A DNA stretch of 10,931 nucleotides from JBBPYR01 sp038199755. Lineage in GTDB: Bacteria > Chloroflexota > Ktedonobacteria > Ktedonobacterales > Ktedonobacteraceae. Positions 1 to 6,522 of this stretch are shown here, one piece after another (the first letter of the stretch is position 1; every line of letters starts with the position of its first letter). The stretch spans positions 1 to 10,931 of the forward strand of contig JBBPYR010000266.1 in assembly GCA_038199755.1 (NCBI GenBank). Reading direction: 5' to 3'. The position numbers and the translations under genes were made by a program. The notes beneath the pieces were generated by a model. The model was not told where the DNA came from and did no database searches. It worked only from the letters and a program-made list of their open reading frames with translations.

Positions 1-512
1 CCCATGGTCAGTTGCCAACTTCCCGACACGCCTAGTTCTAAGGCGCCACCGCGAAAGAACACACCATTCAATGGGTCGTTCCAGGTAATGAAGGGAACCA
101 TAGCTTTTAGGTTCTCTGGTGCTTGGACCGCGGTTATCCATTGTGTGAAGCCAAAATAGGAAGCTCCATACATGCCGACGCTACCATTGCTAAAGGGAAG
201 TTTTGCGGCCCACTGCACGGTATCGACGCCATCAAGGGCTTCATCTCGCATGGGGTTCCATGCACCGTCGGAGGTGAAGCGACCTCGAGTATCTTGTACA
301 ATCACAACATAGCCACGACGTGCGGCCTGTGCGGGATCTAACACTGAGCCGCCGAGGGGTAAATCTTTGCCATATGGGAGGCGTGTTAGCAATACTGGCC
401 ATTGGCCCTCACCTCCTGGCCGATAGATATTGGCGCGTAGGTTCACGCCATCCCGCATCTTTGCGGGAACATCAAAATCAATAACAATTTCTTGCTTTAT
501 TTGCATTGCCAT
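1..512 (-). CDS. CocE/NonD family hydrolase (peptidase S15 type), 3' end outside window
   Basis: The first 170 residues of a serine alpha/beta hydrolase of the X-Pro dipeptidyl-peptidase/cocaine esterase group, which cleaves acyl esters or amides. Family hallmarks can be read directly: MRDGVNLRANIYRP at about residues 19-32, the strand and loop VIVQDTRGRFTSDGAW at about 70-85, and the nucleophile elbow GMYGASYFG at 113-121, which places the catalytic Ser at 118. The Asp and His of the triad and the C-terminal jelly-roll domain would lie beyond base 1. There is no signal peptide, so the protein is probably cytoplasmic. The ATG at 512 is the first in-frame start; an AAGGAG lies about 14 bases upstream, which is long, and no nearer in-frame start exists. 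An ATG closer to that site (523) is out of frame and stops after eight codons. The family is clear; the substrate cannot be told. Confidence 0.93.
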   Translation of the reverse strand, partial: MAMQIKQEIVIDFDVPAKMRDGVNLRANIYRPGGEGQWPVLLTRLPYGKDLPLGGSVLDPAQAARRGYVVIVQDTRGRFTSDGAWNPMRDEALDGVDTVQWAAKLPFSNGSVGMYGASYFGFTQWITAVQAPENLKAMVPFITWNDPLNGVFFRGGALELGVSGSWQLTM

Positions 513-611
513 AAGAAACCCATGTTCTCCTTTTGCTCTACGTAGCAGACACATCATCACATGTTTGTGACCGCATAGGTATCATACAACGATTACCGAC
601 AGCATGCCTAC

Positions 612-641
612 TTGACACTTTTCGCAACTCTTCGCTATACT
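612..641 (+). promoter_or_regulatory. sigma70-type promoter for the FHA gene
   Basis: A perfect -35 TTGACA at 612-617 and a -10 TATACT at 636-641 are separated by 18 bases. The predicted transcript start is near 648. This sits in the 513-653 gap between the divergent hydrolase and FHA genes. No equally good promoter was seen on the minus strand of the gap; a TATGAT facing the hydrolase (minus strand of 581-586) has no matching -35. Confidence 0.7.
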
Positions 642-695
642 CACTTTTGAATAGTGTGGCACATAACGAAAAGCCGCACAGGGGATTTAGCTCAG

Positions 696-1430
696 GTGTT
701 GATGCTTGATTCATGGGGACAAATGGAGTTGTATAAGCGTATGCCACAACCACAAGACCAATCTACAGGAGCCTACCTTGTCGTGCAGAGACTTCCTGGC
801 GTCGGTAAGCGCATTGAATTATGGAAGGATTGCACGACCATTGGGCGCAGTCGTGATTGCGATATTTTTTTGGAAGATATCACCGTTCATCGCAAACAAG
901 CCAGTATTTTACACACTCCCTCTGGCTATATGTTGCGTGATGACCACAGTGGTGATAGCGTCGTCAATGGGCAGTCGGTACGCGAACAAGTTCTGAATAG
1001 TGGAGATCAACTTCTCTTTGGGAACACCCCTATCATATTCTATGCGAACGAGGGCACACGTCCTTTCCAATTGCCCGTCTCCAGAGGGCATGAGCTTCGT
1101 GGGGGCAAGCAGCTGGACTCACAGCCAACGCTGATTGCCCGTCTCGTGCAAACACAAGGGAAAAGCACGATTAGCAATATTGAATTTCTCCCACCTGAAA
1201 TGACGATCGGACGACATCGCGACTGTGCAATCTTTCTGGAAGACCTGTCGGTGAGTCGCGTACATGCAACCATCCGTGAGTTGCCCAATGGAGAGTATGA
1301 GATCATTGATAATCGTTCTGCGACCGGCACGTTTGTGAATGGGCAAGCCATCACACAGCAGATGTTGCGGCACGGTGATGTTGTACAGATTGGGAACAGT
1401 AATTTTAAATTCTACATATCGCCCGCGTAG
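696..1430 (+). CDS. protein with two FHA domains
   Basis: FHA domains bind phosphothreonine peptides and usually act as readers for Ser/Thr kinases. Numbering from a GTG at 696 (244 residues), FHA1 covers about 27-117 and FHA2 about 159-241, with a roughly 40-residue linker. FHA2 is canonical: TIGRHRDCAIFLED, then VSRVHA, then GTFVNG. FHA1 keeps TIGRSRDCDIFLED and VVNG but reads VHRKQA where VSRxHA is expected. No membrane segment or signal is present. The start is uncertain: the frame opens with a GTG at 654, only about six bases after the predicted transcript start. GTG 696 has AGGGGA ten bases upstream, and ATGs at 702 and 723 are also in frame. None of these choices affects the FHA domains. 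It converges on the nucleotidyltransferase gene. Confidence 0.9.
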   Translation: MLMLDSWGQMELYKRMPQPQDQSTGAYLVVQRLPGVGKRIELWKDCTTIGRSRDCDIFLEDITVHRKQASILHTPSGYMLRDDHSGDSVVNGQSVREQVLNSGDQLLFGNTPIIFYANEGTRPFQLPVSRGHELRGGKQLDSQPTLIARLVQTQGKSTISNIEFLPPEMTIGRHRDCAIFLEDLSVSRVHATIRELPNGEYEIIDNRSATGTFVNGQAITQQMLRHGDVVQIGNSNFKFYISPA

Positions 1431-1487
1431 GACGTGATTTCCAAGCTCTGTCTTATCGCCAGCATAAGACGTGAGTATCAAGCTCTG
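1431..1487. repeat. imperfect direct repeat flanking a 7-bp hairpin between convergent genes
   Basis: GACGTGATTTCCAAGCTCTG at 1431-1450 recurs at 1468-1487 with three mismatches. Between the copies, GTCTTAT (1450-1456) and ATAAGAC (1464-1470) form a perfect 7-bp stem with a 7-base loop. The site lies just after the FHA stop codon and runs into the last codons of the convergent nucleotidyltransferase gene. No T-tract follows on either strand, so a terminator role is only possible. Confidence 0.5.
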
Positions 1488-2305
1488 CTCGTTTTCAACA
1501 TCTTTTGGAGCCATTGCATGCGCTCCCCATAATAATCAAGTTCGCTCCCATCAGGACGATGCAGGGGAGGCGCATAGACCCGTGTTTCCCGCATAAATTG
1601 CCGCACCTCCTGCGGAACCTCATGCAAAGCGGCAGGCACTCCCTGACGCATCTGGGTGGACGAGATATAACGATAGTGCGTAGCAAAGGGTAAGGCGTGT
1701 ACGAAGCGTGCGAAAGGCTGGTTTTGCGGTTGCTGCAAGAGAGCATGTAAGGCCTCGGCACCATCATCGCCGCGCGGAACAACCAGCACTTCGGCTAATG
1801 CAAACAACCTCTGTAGGGCCGCGTCACGATCTTGATAATAGTGTGGATCGAAGATTTGCACGATTTTATCGAATCCGAGGAGGAAGAGGATACGCCATAC
1901 CGCAGGAAAAGCTGAGCGGATCGCCTCGGCTTGCTCCACATAGAGGCCACGATTAAACAGCAGGATACCGGTATGAGCGAATCTGCGTGTCAACAGCGTG
2001 TCTAGCAGCATGAGCCGATCAACCCATAGTGGACGCTCCACACGCTCTTTATCTACCGTTTGCTTGCTAATGGCCGCATAAAGATACATTGGTTCATGCG
2101 CACGAGCATAGGAACGCGCCTGCTTGAGCAAGGCCAAGTGTGCGTTTGTGGGTGGATTGAACGAACCGGGAAAGACGATGATGCTGCCACGCGGACGTGG
2201 TGAGCCCGTGATAAGTAATGCCTGTGGAGCTGATTGCGGATCTAATTGGTCAAGTCGTCTTTGCATGCCACGCATCTTTTGCAACTGCCGTTCTGAAAGG
2301 TACAT
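1478..2305 (-). CDS. nicotinate/nicotinamide-nucleotide adenylyltransferase-like protein
   Basis: A nucleotidyltransferase of the HIGH-motif superfamily, most like the enzymes that adenylate nicotinate or nicotinamide mononucleotide to make NAD precursors. The phosphate-binding motif is GSFNPPTNAHLALL at residues 47-60, and the second signature ISSTQMR at 214-220 is the NadD/NMNAT-type ISSTxxR. The 275-residue length is more than the usual 190-220 of bacterial NadD because of a roughly 40-residue N-terminal extension and a C-terminal tail after about 245. The TNAH form of the (H/T)xGH motif lacks the glycine and recalls eukaryotic NMNATs. Start ATG at 2305 has AAAGGAG twelve bases upstream (2318-2324). 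It is monocistronic and divergent from the amine-oxidase remnant. Family is confident; acceptor specificity is not. Confidence 0.85.
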   Translation of the reverse strand: MYLSERQLQKMRGMQRRLDQLDPQSAPQALLITGSPRPRGSIIVFPGSFNPPTNAHLALLKQARSYARAHEPMYLYAAISKQTVDKERVERPLWVDRLMLLDTLLTRRFAHTGILLFNRGLYVEQAEAIRSAFPAVWRILFLLGFDKIVQIFDPHYYQDRDAALQRLFALAEVLVVPRGDDGAEALHALLQQPQNQPFARFVHALPFATHYRYISSTQMRQGVPAALHEVPQEVRQFMRETRVYAPPLHRPDGSELDYYGERMQWLQKMLKTSRA

Positions 2306-2348
2306 GAGTTCGTATATCTCCTTTGCTTGGCTACAAGAGTAGGCTCAT

Positions 2349-2378
2349 TTGACATAGACTAACACAACAGACTATAAA
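2349..2378 (+). promoter_or_regulatory. sigma70-type promoter upstream of the amine-oxidase remnant
   Basis: A perfect -35 TTGACA at 2349-2354 and a -10 TATAAA at 2373-2378 are separated by 18 bases. Transcription would start near 2385 and run into the amine-oxidase remnant. No open gene follows on this strand before the terminator at 2809-2870. Confidence 0.55.
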
Positions 2379-2402
2379 CTGCTAAGCCTTCTGAACGAAG
2401 TT

Positions 2403-2796
2403 CTGAAAAAAGAAAGCCAACCAAGACAAGAAGGGAACAGCTTCACGGTCGAGGGGCATCATGTGCGCTGGCAAAACTGGGATTTTCGTCTCGGCTATGC
2501 TCCACGAGAAGGCTTGATTCTCTATGACATCTATTACACTGATAAAGGCTCCTAACCAGCATGAAGGAGGGGCAGGTTTGCCTGCATGGACACAGGCGAA
2601 CCGCAGTGTTGATAACGAGCAGATTGTGCTGTGGTATACGCTGGGTGTGCATCACACTGCTCGTATCGAGGAGTGGCCGGTCATGCCTAAAGCGGAATAC
2701 GGGTTTATGCTACGTCCACATGGTTTCTTTACCCGCAATCCGGCTCTCGATGTGCTACCACCAGCAGTGAAACATGAGGACTGCTGCGAGATGTAG
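2403..2796 (+). pseudogene. remnant of a copper amine oxidase gene with large internal deletion
   Basis: Two pieces of a copper-containing primary amine oxidase in different frames. Piece one, about 2403-2552, reads QEGNSFTVEGHHVRWQNW then REGLILYDIYYTD and stops at TAA 2553-2555; it matches the start of the catalytic domain. Piece two, about 2551-2796, reads GGAGLPAWTQANRSVD, YTLGVHHTARIEEWPVMP and GFFTRNPALDVLPP, the C-terminal end of the same family, ending at TAG 2794-2796. Some 350-400 residues are missing between them, judged from the usual length of about 650. The lost part includes the catalytic Asp, the Asn-Tyr site of the topaquinone cofactor and two copper His residues. The C-terminal His ligand region (VHHTAR) survives. 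The N-terminal domains are also absent. An ATG at 2524 opens the second frame but has no convincing ribosome site. Confidence 0.85.
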
Positions 2797-2808
2797 TGCT
2801 TTTTTGGC

Positions 2809-2870
2809 AAAAGGCGCACTATAAAAGGCAACGGGTGCCCGTTGTCTCTTGTGGTGCGCCTTTTGTTTTT
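2809..2870 (+). terminator. rho-independent terminator with nested hairpin
   Basis: A perfect 11-bp outer stem (2809-2819 with 2854-2864) encloses an inner stem, CAACGG at 2829-2834 with CCGTTG at 2839-2844 and a GTGC loop. A T-rich tail GTTTTT follows at 2865-2870. It lies 12 bases after the stop codon of the amine-oxidase remnant and is probably the old terminator of that gene. Confidence 0.85.
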
Positions 2871-2960
2871 GAGATGTCTTTTACATCTCAACCATCTATG
2901 CTAACTGTGCTCTGCCTGTTATATTGGTTATCTCTGCACTTCCTACTGTACTGTTGCCGT

Positions 2961-3004
2961 GTTAAGCTATCGTTAAGGGATAGGTATACTTCTGTTAAAA
3001 CAGT
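2961..3004 (+). promoter_or_regulatory. 11-bp-phased GTTAA repeats, possible regulator site
   Basis: GTTAAG starts at 2961 and again at 2972, and GTTAAA at 2994, which is two further 11-base steps; the unit at 2983 (GGTATA) is a degenerate match overlapping the -10. Tandem 11-base direct repeats are the usual site shape for OmpR/PhoB-family response regulators. Which regulator binds here, if any, cannot be told. Confidence 0.35.
2962..2990 (+). promoter_or_regulatory. candidate promoter for the importer operon
   Basis: A -10 TATACT lies at 2985-2990 with a weak -35 TTAAGC at 2962-2967, spacing 17. The weak -35 coincides with the first of the GTTAAG repeats, a layout expected for a promoter that needs an activator. 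The predicted start, about 2997, falls inside the CTGTTAAAACAG inverted repeat. Confidence 0.4.
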
Positions 3005-3303
3005 GTAAGCACAATTTTCTTGTGCAAAATACCTATGAATAGAGAAACTTATATGGATATTTTTCCTATTGTTAGCTTCCCATACTGTTTTGTACACTTC
3101 AAACAGGTGCTATTCTGCTGAGGAACACACGTATCTTCTGCAACCTCTGCTCTGCCTGAGATAAAAACATTAATCGCTACGTAATGCTTATAGCGGTTGT
3201 GTTTGTACTGCATACAGCTTGCCCAAGTGACATTTTTGTAATTTCCTTGTGCTATCTGTTTTTCACGCGTCCTTTTCTCAAGGTAAACGGAGGTTTTTCC
3301 AAG

Positions 3304-4491
3304 ATGAGTCGTTCAGAACTATTTGACAACGTATTCTCCACCCAGAGCCGCCGCGATTTCATCAGGCGAGCCAGTGCTCTCGGCTTCTCTACTGCGGCTA
3401 TCGGTGCGTTTCTAGAGGCATGCGGCAGCACCACTGGCACTGGAACCGCGCCAGCAGCGACCCCGGACCTATCGGGTCCAATCAGCATGGATACGCTGAC
3501 AGCAAATGCTAAAAAAGAGACCAAACTTGAGGCAATTGGTATTCCCCCAGAATGGGCAAACTATAAGGAAATCCTGCAAAACTTCTCGTCGAAGTATGTG
3601 ACTGTGCAGTATCAGGCCGAAGCCGAGTACTCATCAGCACAGGAGCTTGAGGTCTTCATGAAGTCGAAGACCCATCCTCATGGTGACATTGGTGATGTCG
3701 GCTTCAAGTTCGGTCCCACAGCGATAAAGCAGGGCCTTGTCACCCCTTACAAACACTCACATTGGGCGGATGTGGCCGATAACCTCAAAGACCCTAACGG
3801 CTACTGGTGTACCGAGTACTATGGCACACAGGCCTTTGTCATCAATACAGATATTGTCAAAAAGGCACCTACCTCGTTTAAAGACCTGCTGACTGGCCCC
3901 TACAAGAATATGGTTGGTATTGATGGCGACCCGCGCCAAGCGAACGATGCATTCGTTGCGGTCTATTCAGCGGCGCTAGCCATGAGTGGTAGTGTTGCTG
4001 ATATTCAGCCCGGCATCGATTTTTTTGCTAAATTGAAGAAGGCCGGTAATTTCACCGTTGCCCGTTCTAACATTGCCAACATCACGAAAGGGGAAGTTGC
4101 CATCGCGATCATGTGGGATTACCTAGGTCTGGGTTTCCGCGATCAGTTGGCAGGGAAACCCAATTTGTCGGTCGTTATTCCCTCGGATGGCTCCATTGCC
4201 GGTCCTTACGTTTCGATTGTCAACAAGACAGCACCCGATCCGTATGCCGCACGCTTGTGGATTGAATATCTCTTCTCCGATGAAGGCCAACTCGCCTTCT
4301 TGAAGGGCTACGCTCATCCAGCACGCTATCAAAAACTCGTTGACGCGGGTAAAGTTCCAGCTGATCTTGCTGCTAAGCTGCCAGCGGCGGAGCAGTATGC
4401 AAACGTTAAGTTTGTGACGGACCTTACGCAGCTCACCACCGCCTCCTCTGTCGTCACCCAGAACTGGCAGACGCAGGTTCTTGGTCAATAA
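3304..4491 (+). CDS. ABC transporter substrate-binding lipoprotein, Tat-exported
   Basis: The extracytoplasmic binding protein of an importer, 395 residues. The start is ATG 3304, with GGAGG at 3289-3293, ten bases upstream. The N-terminus holds a twin-arginine signal SRRDFIRRASALG (residues 15-27, RR at 16-17), a short hydrophobic stretch, and a lipobox FLEAC with the lipidated Cys at 40. A Gly/Thr/Pro/Ala-rich tether follows to about 58. The rest is a two-lobed periplasmic-binding fold of the iron/polyamine/phosphonate type, with YGTQAFVINTDIVKKAPTSFKDLL near 173-196 (partial motif) and a GDPR at 208-211. The E two residues before the Cys is unusual for a lipobox. It is the first gene of the operon, and a long hairpin separates it from the permeases, which would allow more of this protein than of the membrane parts. 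The ligand is not identified; iron, a polyamine or an aminophosphonate are all possible. Confidence 0.92.
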   Translation: MSRSELFDNVFSTQSRRDFIRRASALGFSTAAIGAFLEACGSTTGTGTAPAATPDLSGPISMDTLTANAKKETKLEAIGIPPEWANYKEILQNFSSKYVTVQYQAEAEYSSAQELEVFMKSKTHPHGDIGDVGFKFGPTAIKQGLVTPYKHSHWADVADNLKDPNGYWCTEYYGTQAFVINTDIVKKAPTSFKDLLTGPYKNMVGIDGDPRQANDAFVAVYSAALAMSGSVADIQPGIDFFAKLKKAGNFTVARSNIANITKGEVAIAIMWDYLGLGFRDQLAGKPNLSVVIPSDGSIAGPYVSIVNKTAPDPYAARLWIEYLFSDEGQLAFLKGYAHPARYQKLVDAGKVPADLAAKLPAAEQYANVKFVTDLTQLTTASSVVTQNWQTQVLGQ

Positions 4492-4500
4492 GGAGATTAG

Positions 4501-4551
4501 AGTATACAATGAGCAGCGTGAGGGTAGTCCTTACGCTGCTCATTGTATACT
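4501..4551 (+). promoter_or_regulatory. 23-bp intercistronic hairpin
   Basis: Arms 4501-4523 and 4529-4551 pair over 23 bp with a single G-U wobble and a 5-base loop (GTAGT). It begins nine bases after the binding-protein stop codon. TACATAAAG follows rather than a T-tract, so read-through into the permease genes is likely and the structure would mainly protect the upstream mRNA or attenuate transcription. Confidence 0.85.
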
Positions 4552-4604
4552 TACATAAAGAAAGTTCAAAGAGAGCATATCATGGATAGAAATGAGGCTA
4601 TTTG

Positions 4605-5540
4605 ATGCAAATACCTGCTTCAGAACCAGCAACGGAATCATCCATTGCACGCTCAAAGGCGGGGAATGGACGTTTCCGCAACATTCGCTGGAGTTACACT
4701 CTTACCAGTTGGCTTGGTCTTGTCCCGTTTTTGCTATTTTGCCTGCTATTTGAGCTATTGCCTGCCCTGGTTATTATTCAAAGCAGTTTTGTCACTGACT
4801 CCGGTGTTTTTACCGTGAATAATTATCAACGTGTTATCTCACAACCCAGCACCTTACGAGCTTTTCAGACCAGCATTTCTATTTCGCTGGTAACGGCTCT
4901 GCTGGGGGCGGTTTTTGGATTTCTTGCCGCTTACGGTGTCTATAATCTGCGCGCTAATTGGTTACGTAATTTTCTGATTGGCTTTTCTAGCATTGCAGCA
5001 AACTTTGCAGGAGTGCCACTCGCCTTCGCATTTATCTCTACGCTTGGTGTGACTGGCTTTGTCACTGTCCTCCTCAAAAATGCCTTGCATGTTGATCTCT
5101 ACACCTTGGGGTTCAGCCTGTATAACTTTTGGGGATTAGCACTTGCCTATGTCTACTTCCAGTTACCATTGATGATTCTCGTGATGGTACCTGCACTGGG
5201 CGCGCTTAAACCCGAATGGCGTGAGGCGGCAACAAACCTGGGGGCATCAGGTTTCGTCTACTGGTGGCGGGTTGCCCTTCCCGTCCTGATGCCTTCAATG
5301 ATTGCCGCAACCATGTTGCTGTTCGCAAACTCATTTGGTGCGTTTGCTACTGCCTTTGCGTTGGCTCAAGGCAACATCAATCTGGTGACCATTCTGATTA
5401 GTTTCGTCGTCGCGGGCAACGTTGACATTGATCTCGGTCTGGGCAACGCGCTTGCCGTAGGGATGATTCTTGTATTGCTGGCAGCAGTCACACTCTATAC
5501 GGTAATGCTGCGCCGCGCAAGTGTTTGGCAAGGAAGGTAG
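4605..5540 (+). CDS. ABC transporter permease, PotB-like position
   Basis: One of two membrane subunits of the importer (311 residues from ATG 4605; GAGG lies seven bases upstream, and an in-frame TTG at 4602 is less likely). About six membrane segments are visible, near residues 37-60, 91-113, 122-158, 178-200, 227-254 and 260-302. The EAA loop that docks on the ATPase is REAATNLGASGFVYWWRVALP at 206-226 (key residues E207, A208, A209, G213, L225, P226). Its N-terminal 30 residues are hydrophilic and cytoplasmic. Its start overlaps the stop of a seven-codon reading frame as TGATG (4603-4607). It belongs to the family of separate PotB/PotC-type permeases rather than the fused FbpB type. The gene is followed seven bases later by the second permease. 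Confidence 0.92.
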   Translation: MQIPASEPATESSIARSKAGNGRFRNIRWSYTLTSWLGLVPFLLFCLLFELLPALVIIQSSFVTDSGVFTVNNYQRVISQPSTLRAFQTSISISLVTALLGAVFGFLAAYGVYNLRANWLRNFLIGFSSIAANFAGVPLAFAFISTLGVTGFVTVLLKNALHVDLYTLGFSLYNFWGLALAYVYFQLPLMILVMVPALGALKPEWREAATNLGASGFVYWWRVALPVLMPSMIAATMLLFANSFGAFATAFALAQGNINLVTILISFVVAGNVDIDLGLGNALAVGMILVLLAAVTLYTVMLRRASVWQGR

Positions 5541-5547
5541 GTGCAAT

Positions 5548-6462
5548 ATGAAACTAGATGTAGGAAACATCCAGGCAATGGAAAATGCAAGAAAGCAGAA
5601 AACATCACCACCACAAGGCCGAGCGCAAGCATTTAGTTTTGGCGTAGACAAGCTCTTTCTCGTCCTCGTCATGCTCTATCTCCTCATCCCGTTGGGGGCA
5701 ACGCTGGTATTTGGCCTTTCTGGTGGCAACGGCATCGATTTCAGTAGTTATAAACAAATCTTTGCCGATGGCGATTTTACAAAAACGCTGCTCATTTCGC
5801 TGGAATTAGCCCTTGCCTCTACAGTGCTTGCCATTGTGCTGGTGACACCAACCGCTTATTGGGTGCAACTTCGACTGCCACAAGCGCGTCCATTGATGGA
5901 TTTCCTGTCACTCGTGCCTTTTGCTGTCCCGGCCATTGTGATGTCGTTGGGCTTGTTGGAAGTGTACGGCACGCCAAATACACTAATCAACATCCTTTCT
6001 CTTGGACTGGTCCCAATATTGAGTAATCCGCCTTTCACGCTGGTCAACTCGCCCCCGTTATTGGCATGCGCCTATGTGATTGTTTCGCTTCCCTTCGTCT
6101 ATCGTCCGATTGACAATAGCCTACGCGCCATCAATACCCGTGTCTTATCAGAGGCAGCATCCAGCCTAGGCAGTACATGGTGGCGTACATTTCTCACCAT
6201 TATCCTGCCCAATGTGTGGCCAGGCGTGGTGAGCGCGGCCTTGCTTTCATTTTCGACTGCGATGGGTGAGTTCACGTTGGCCTCACTCTTTGGTCTTTAT
6301 ACCTTCCCCATCTATCTCAATCAAGTCGGGCAGAACGATGCACATAAAGCTGCCTCGTTGTCTATTCTTAGTTTCATCTTTACCTTGATCTGTGTACTCG
6401 GGATTGTGCTTTTTGTACGTCGCAGGCCGGGACAGCAGATCGAAATCGCAGCCGCGAAGTGA
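5548..6462 (+). CDS. ABC transporter permease, PotC-like position
   Basis: The second membrane subunit, 304 residues. ATG 5548 is chosen because GGTAGG lies just upstream, inside the end of the first permease; an in-frame GTG at 5521 would overlap that gene by 20 bases. Membrane segments are visible near 34-58, 82-104, 117-140, 170-184, 225-250 and 272-291. The EAA loop lies at 201-221, with SEAASSLG and the final LP readable. A hydrophilic N-terminal tail of about 30 residues precedes the first helix. The two permeases are similar in size and loop pattern but clearly different in sequence, as expected for a heterodimeric channel. A 60-base gap with a small hairpin separates it from the ATPase gene. 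Confidence 0.92.
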   Translation: MKLDVGNIQAMENARKQKTSPPQGRAQAFSFGVDKLFLVLVMLYLLIPLGATLVFGLSGGNGIDFSSYKQIFADGDFTKTLLISLELALASTVLAIVLVTPTAYWVQLRLPQARPLMDFLSLVPFAVPAIVMSLGLLEVYGTPNTLINILSLGLVPILSNPPFTLVNSPPLLACAYVIVSLPFVYRPIDNSLRAINTRVLSEAASSLGSTWWRTFLTIILPNVWPGVVSAALLSFSTAMGEFTLASLFGLYTFPIYLNQVGQNDAHKAASLSILSFIFTLICVLGIVLFVRRRPGQQIEIAAAK

Positions 6463-6479
6463 CCATACTAGCTATACCT

Positions 6480-6497
6480 GGAATAGGAAGCTATTCC
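6480..6497 (+). repeat. 7-bp intercistronic hairpin
   Basis: GGAATAG (6480-6486) and CTATTCC (6491-6497) form a perfect stem closed by a GAAG tetraloop, between the second permease and the ATPase gene. It lies 15 bases upstream of the AGGAG ribosome site of the ATPase gene. Confidence 0.5.
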
Positions 6498-6522
6498 ATG
6501 AGCTCTACAATAGGAGTACTTT

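Larger units (their letters stand above)
2871..3303 (+). other. AT-rich promoter and long leader region of the importer operon
   Basis: No convincing gene is present. An in-frame extension of the binding-protein gene back to an ATG at 3184 has no ribosome site and would bury the Tat signal, so it is not believed. The region holds a candidate promoter (2962-2990), GTTAA repeats, and several small inverted repeats: CTGTTAAAACAG (2992-3003), GCACAA/TTGTGC (3009-3025), CTGTTT/AAACAG (3085-3106) and AATCGCTA/TAGCGGTT (3172-3198, with one G-U pair). If the candidate promoter is right, the leader is about 305 bases. I recognise no known riboswitch class. Confidence 0.5.

Noticed and set aside
123..341. 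Plus-strand open frame of 72 codons at the left edge
   Set aside because: It is antisense to the hydrolase gene, whose nucleophile elbow is encoded on the minus strand here.
1119..1514. Minus-strand open frame of 131 codons across the end of the FHA gene
   Set aside because: It lies antisense to the canonical second FHA domain and shows no family features.
2909..3158. GCTCTGCCTG repeated at 2909-2918 and 3149-3158
   Set aside because: A single 10-base repeat 240 bases apart with no matching flanks is not enough to claim an att site or insertion scar.
3184..3303. Upstream extension of the binding-protein gene to an ATG at 3184
   Set aside because: It has no ribosome site and would place the Tat signal and lipobox over 50 residues into the protein; ATG 3304 has a good GGAGG at the right distance.
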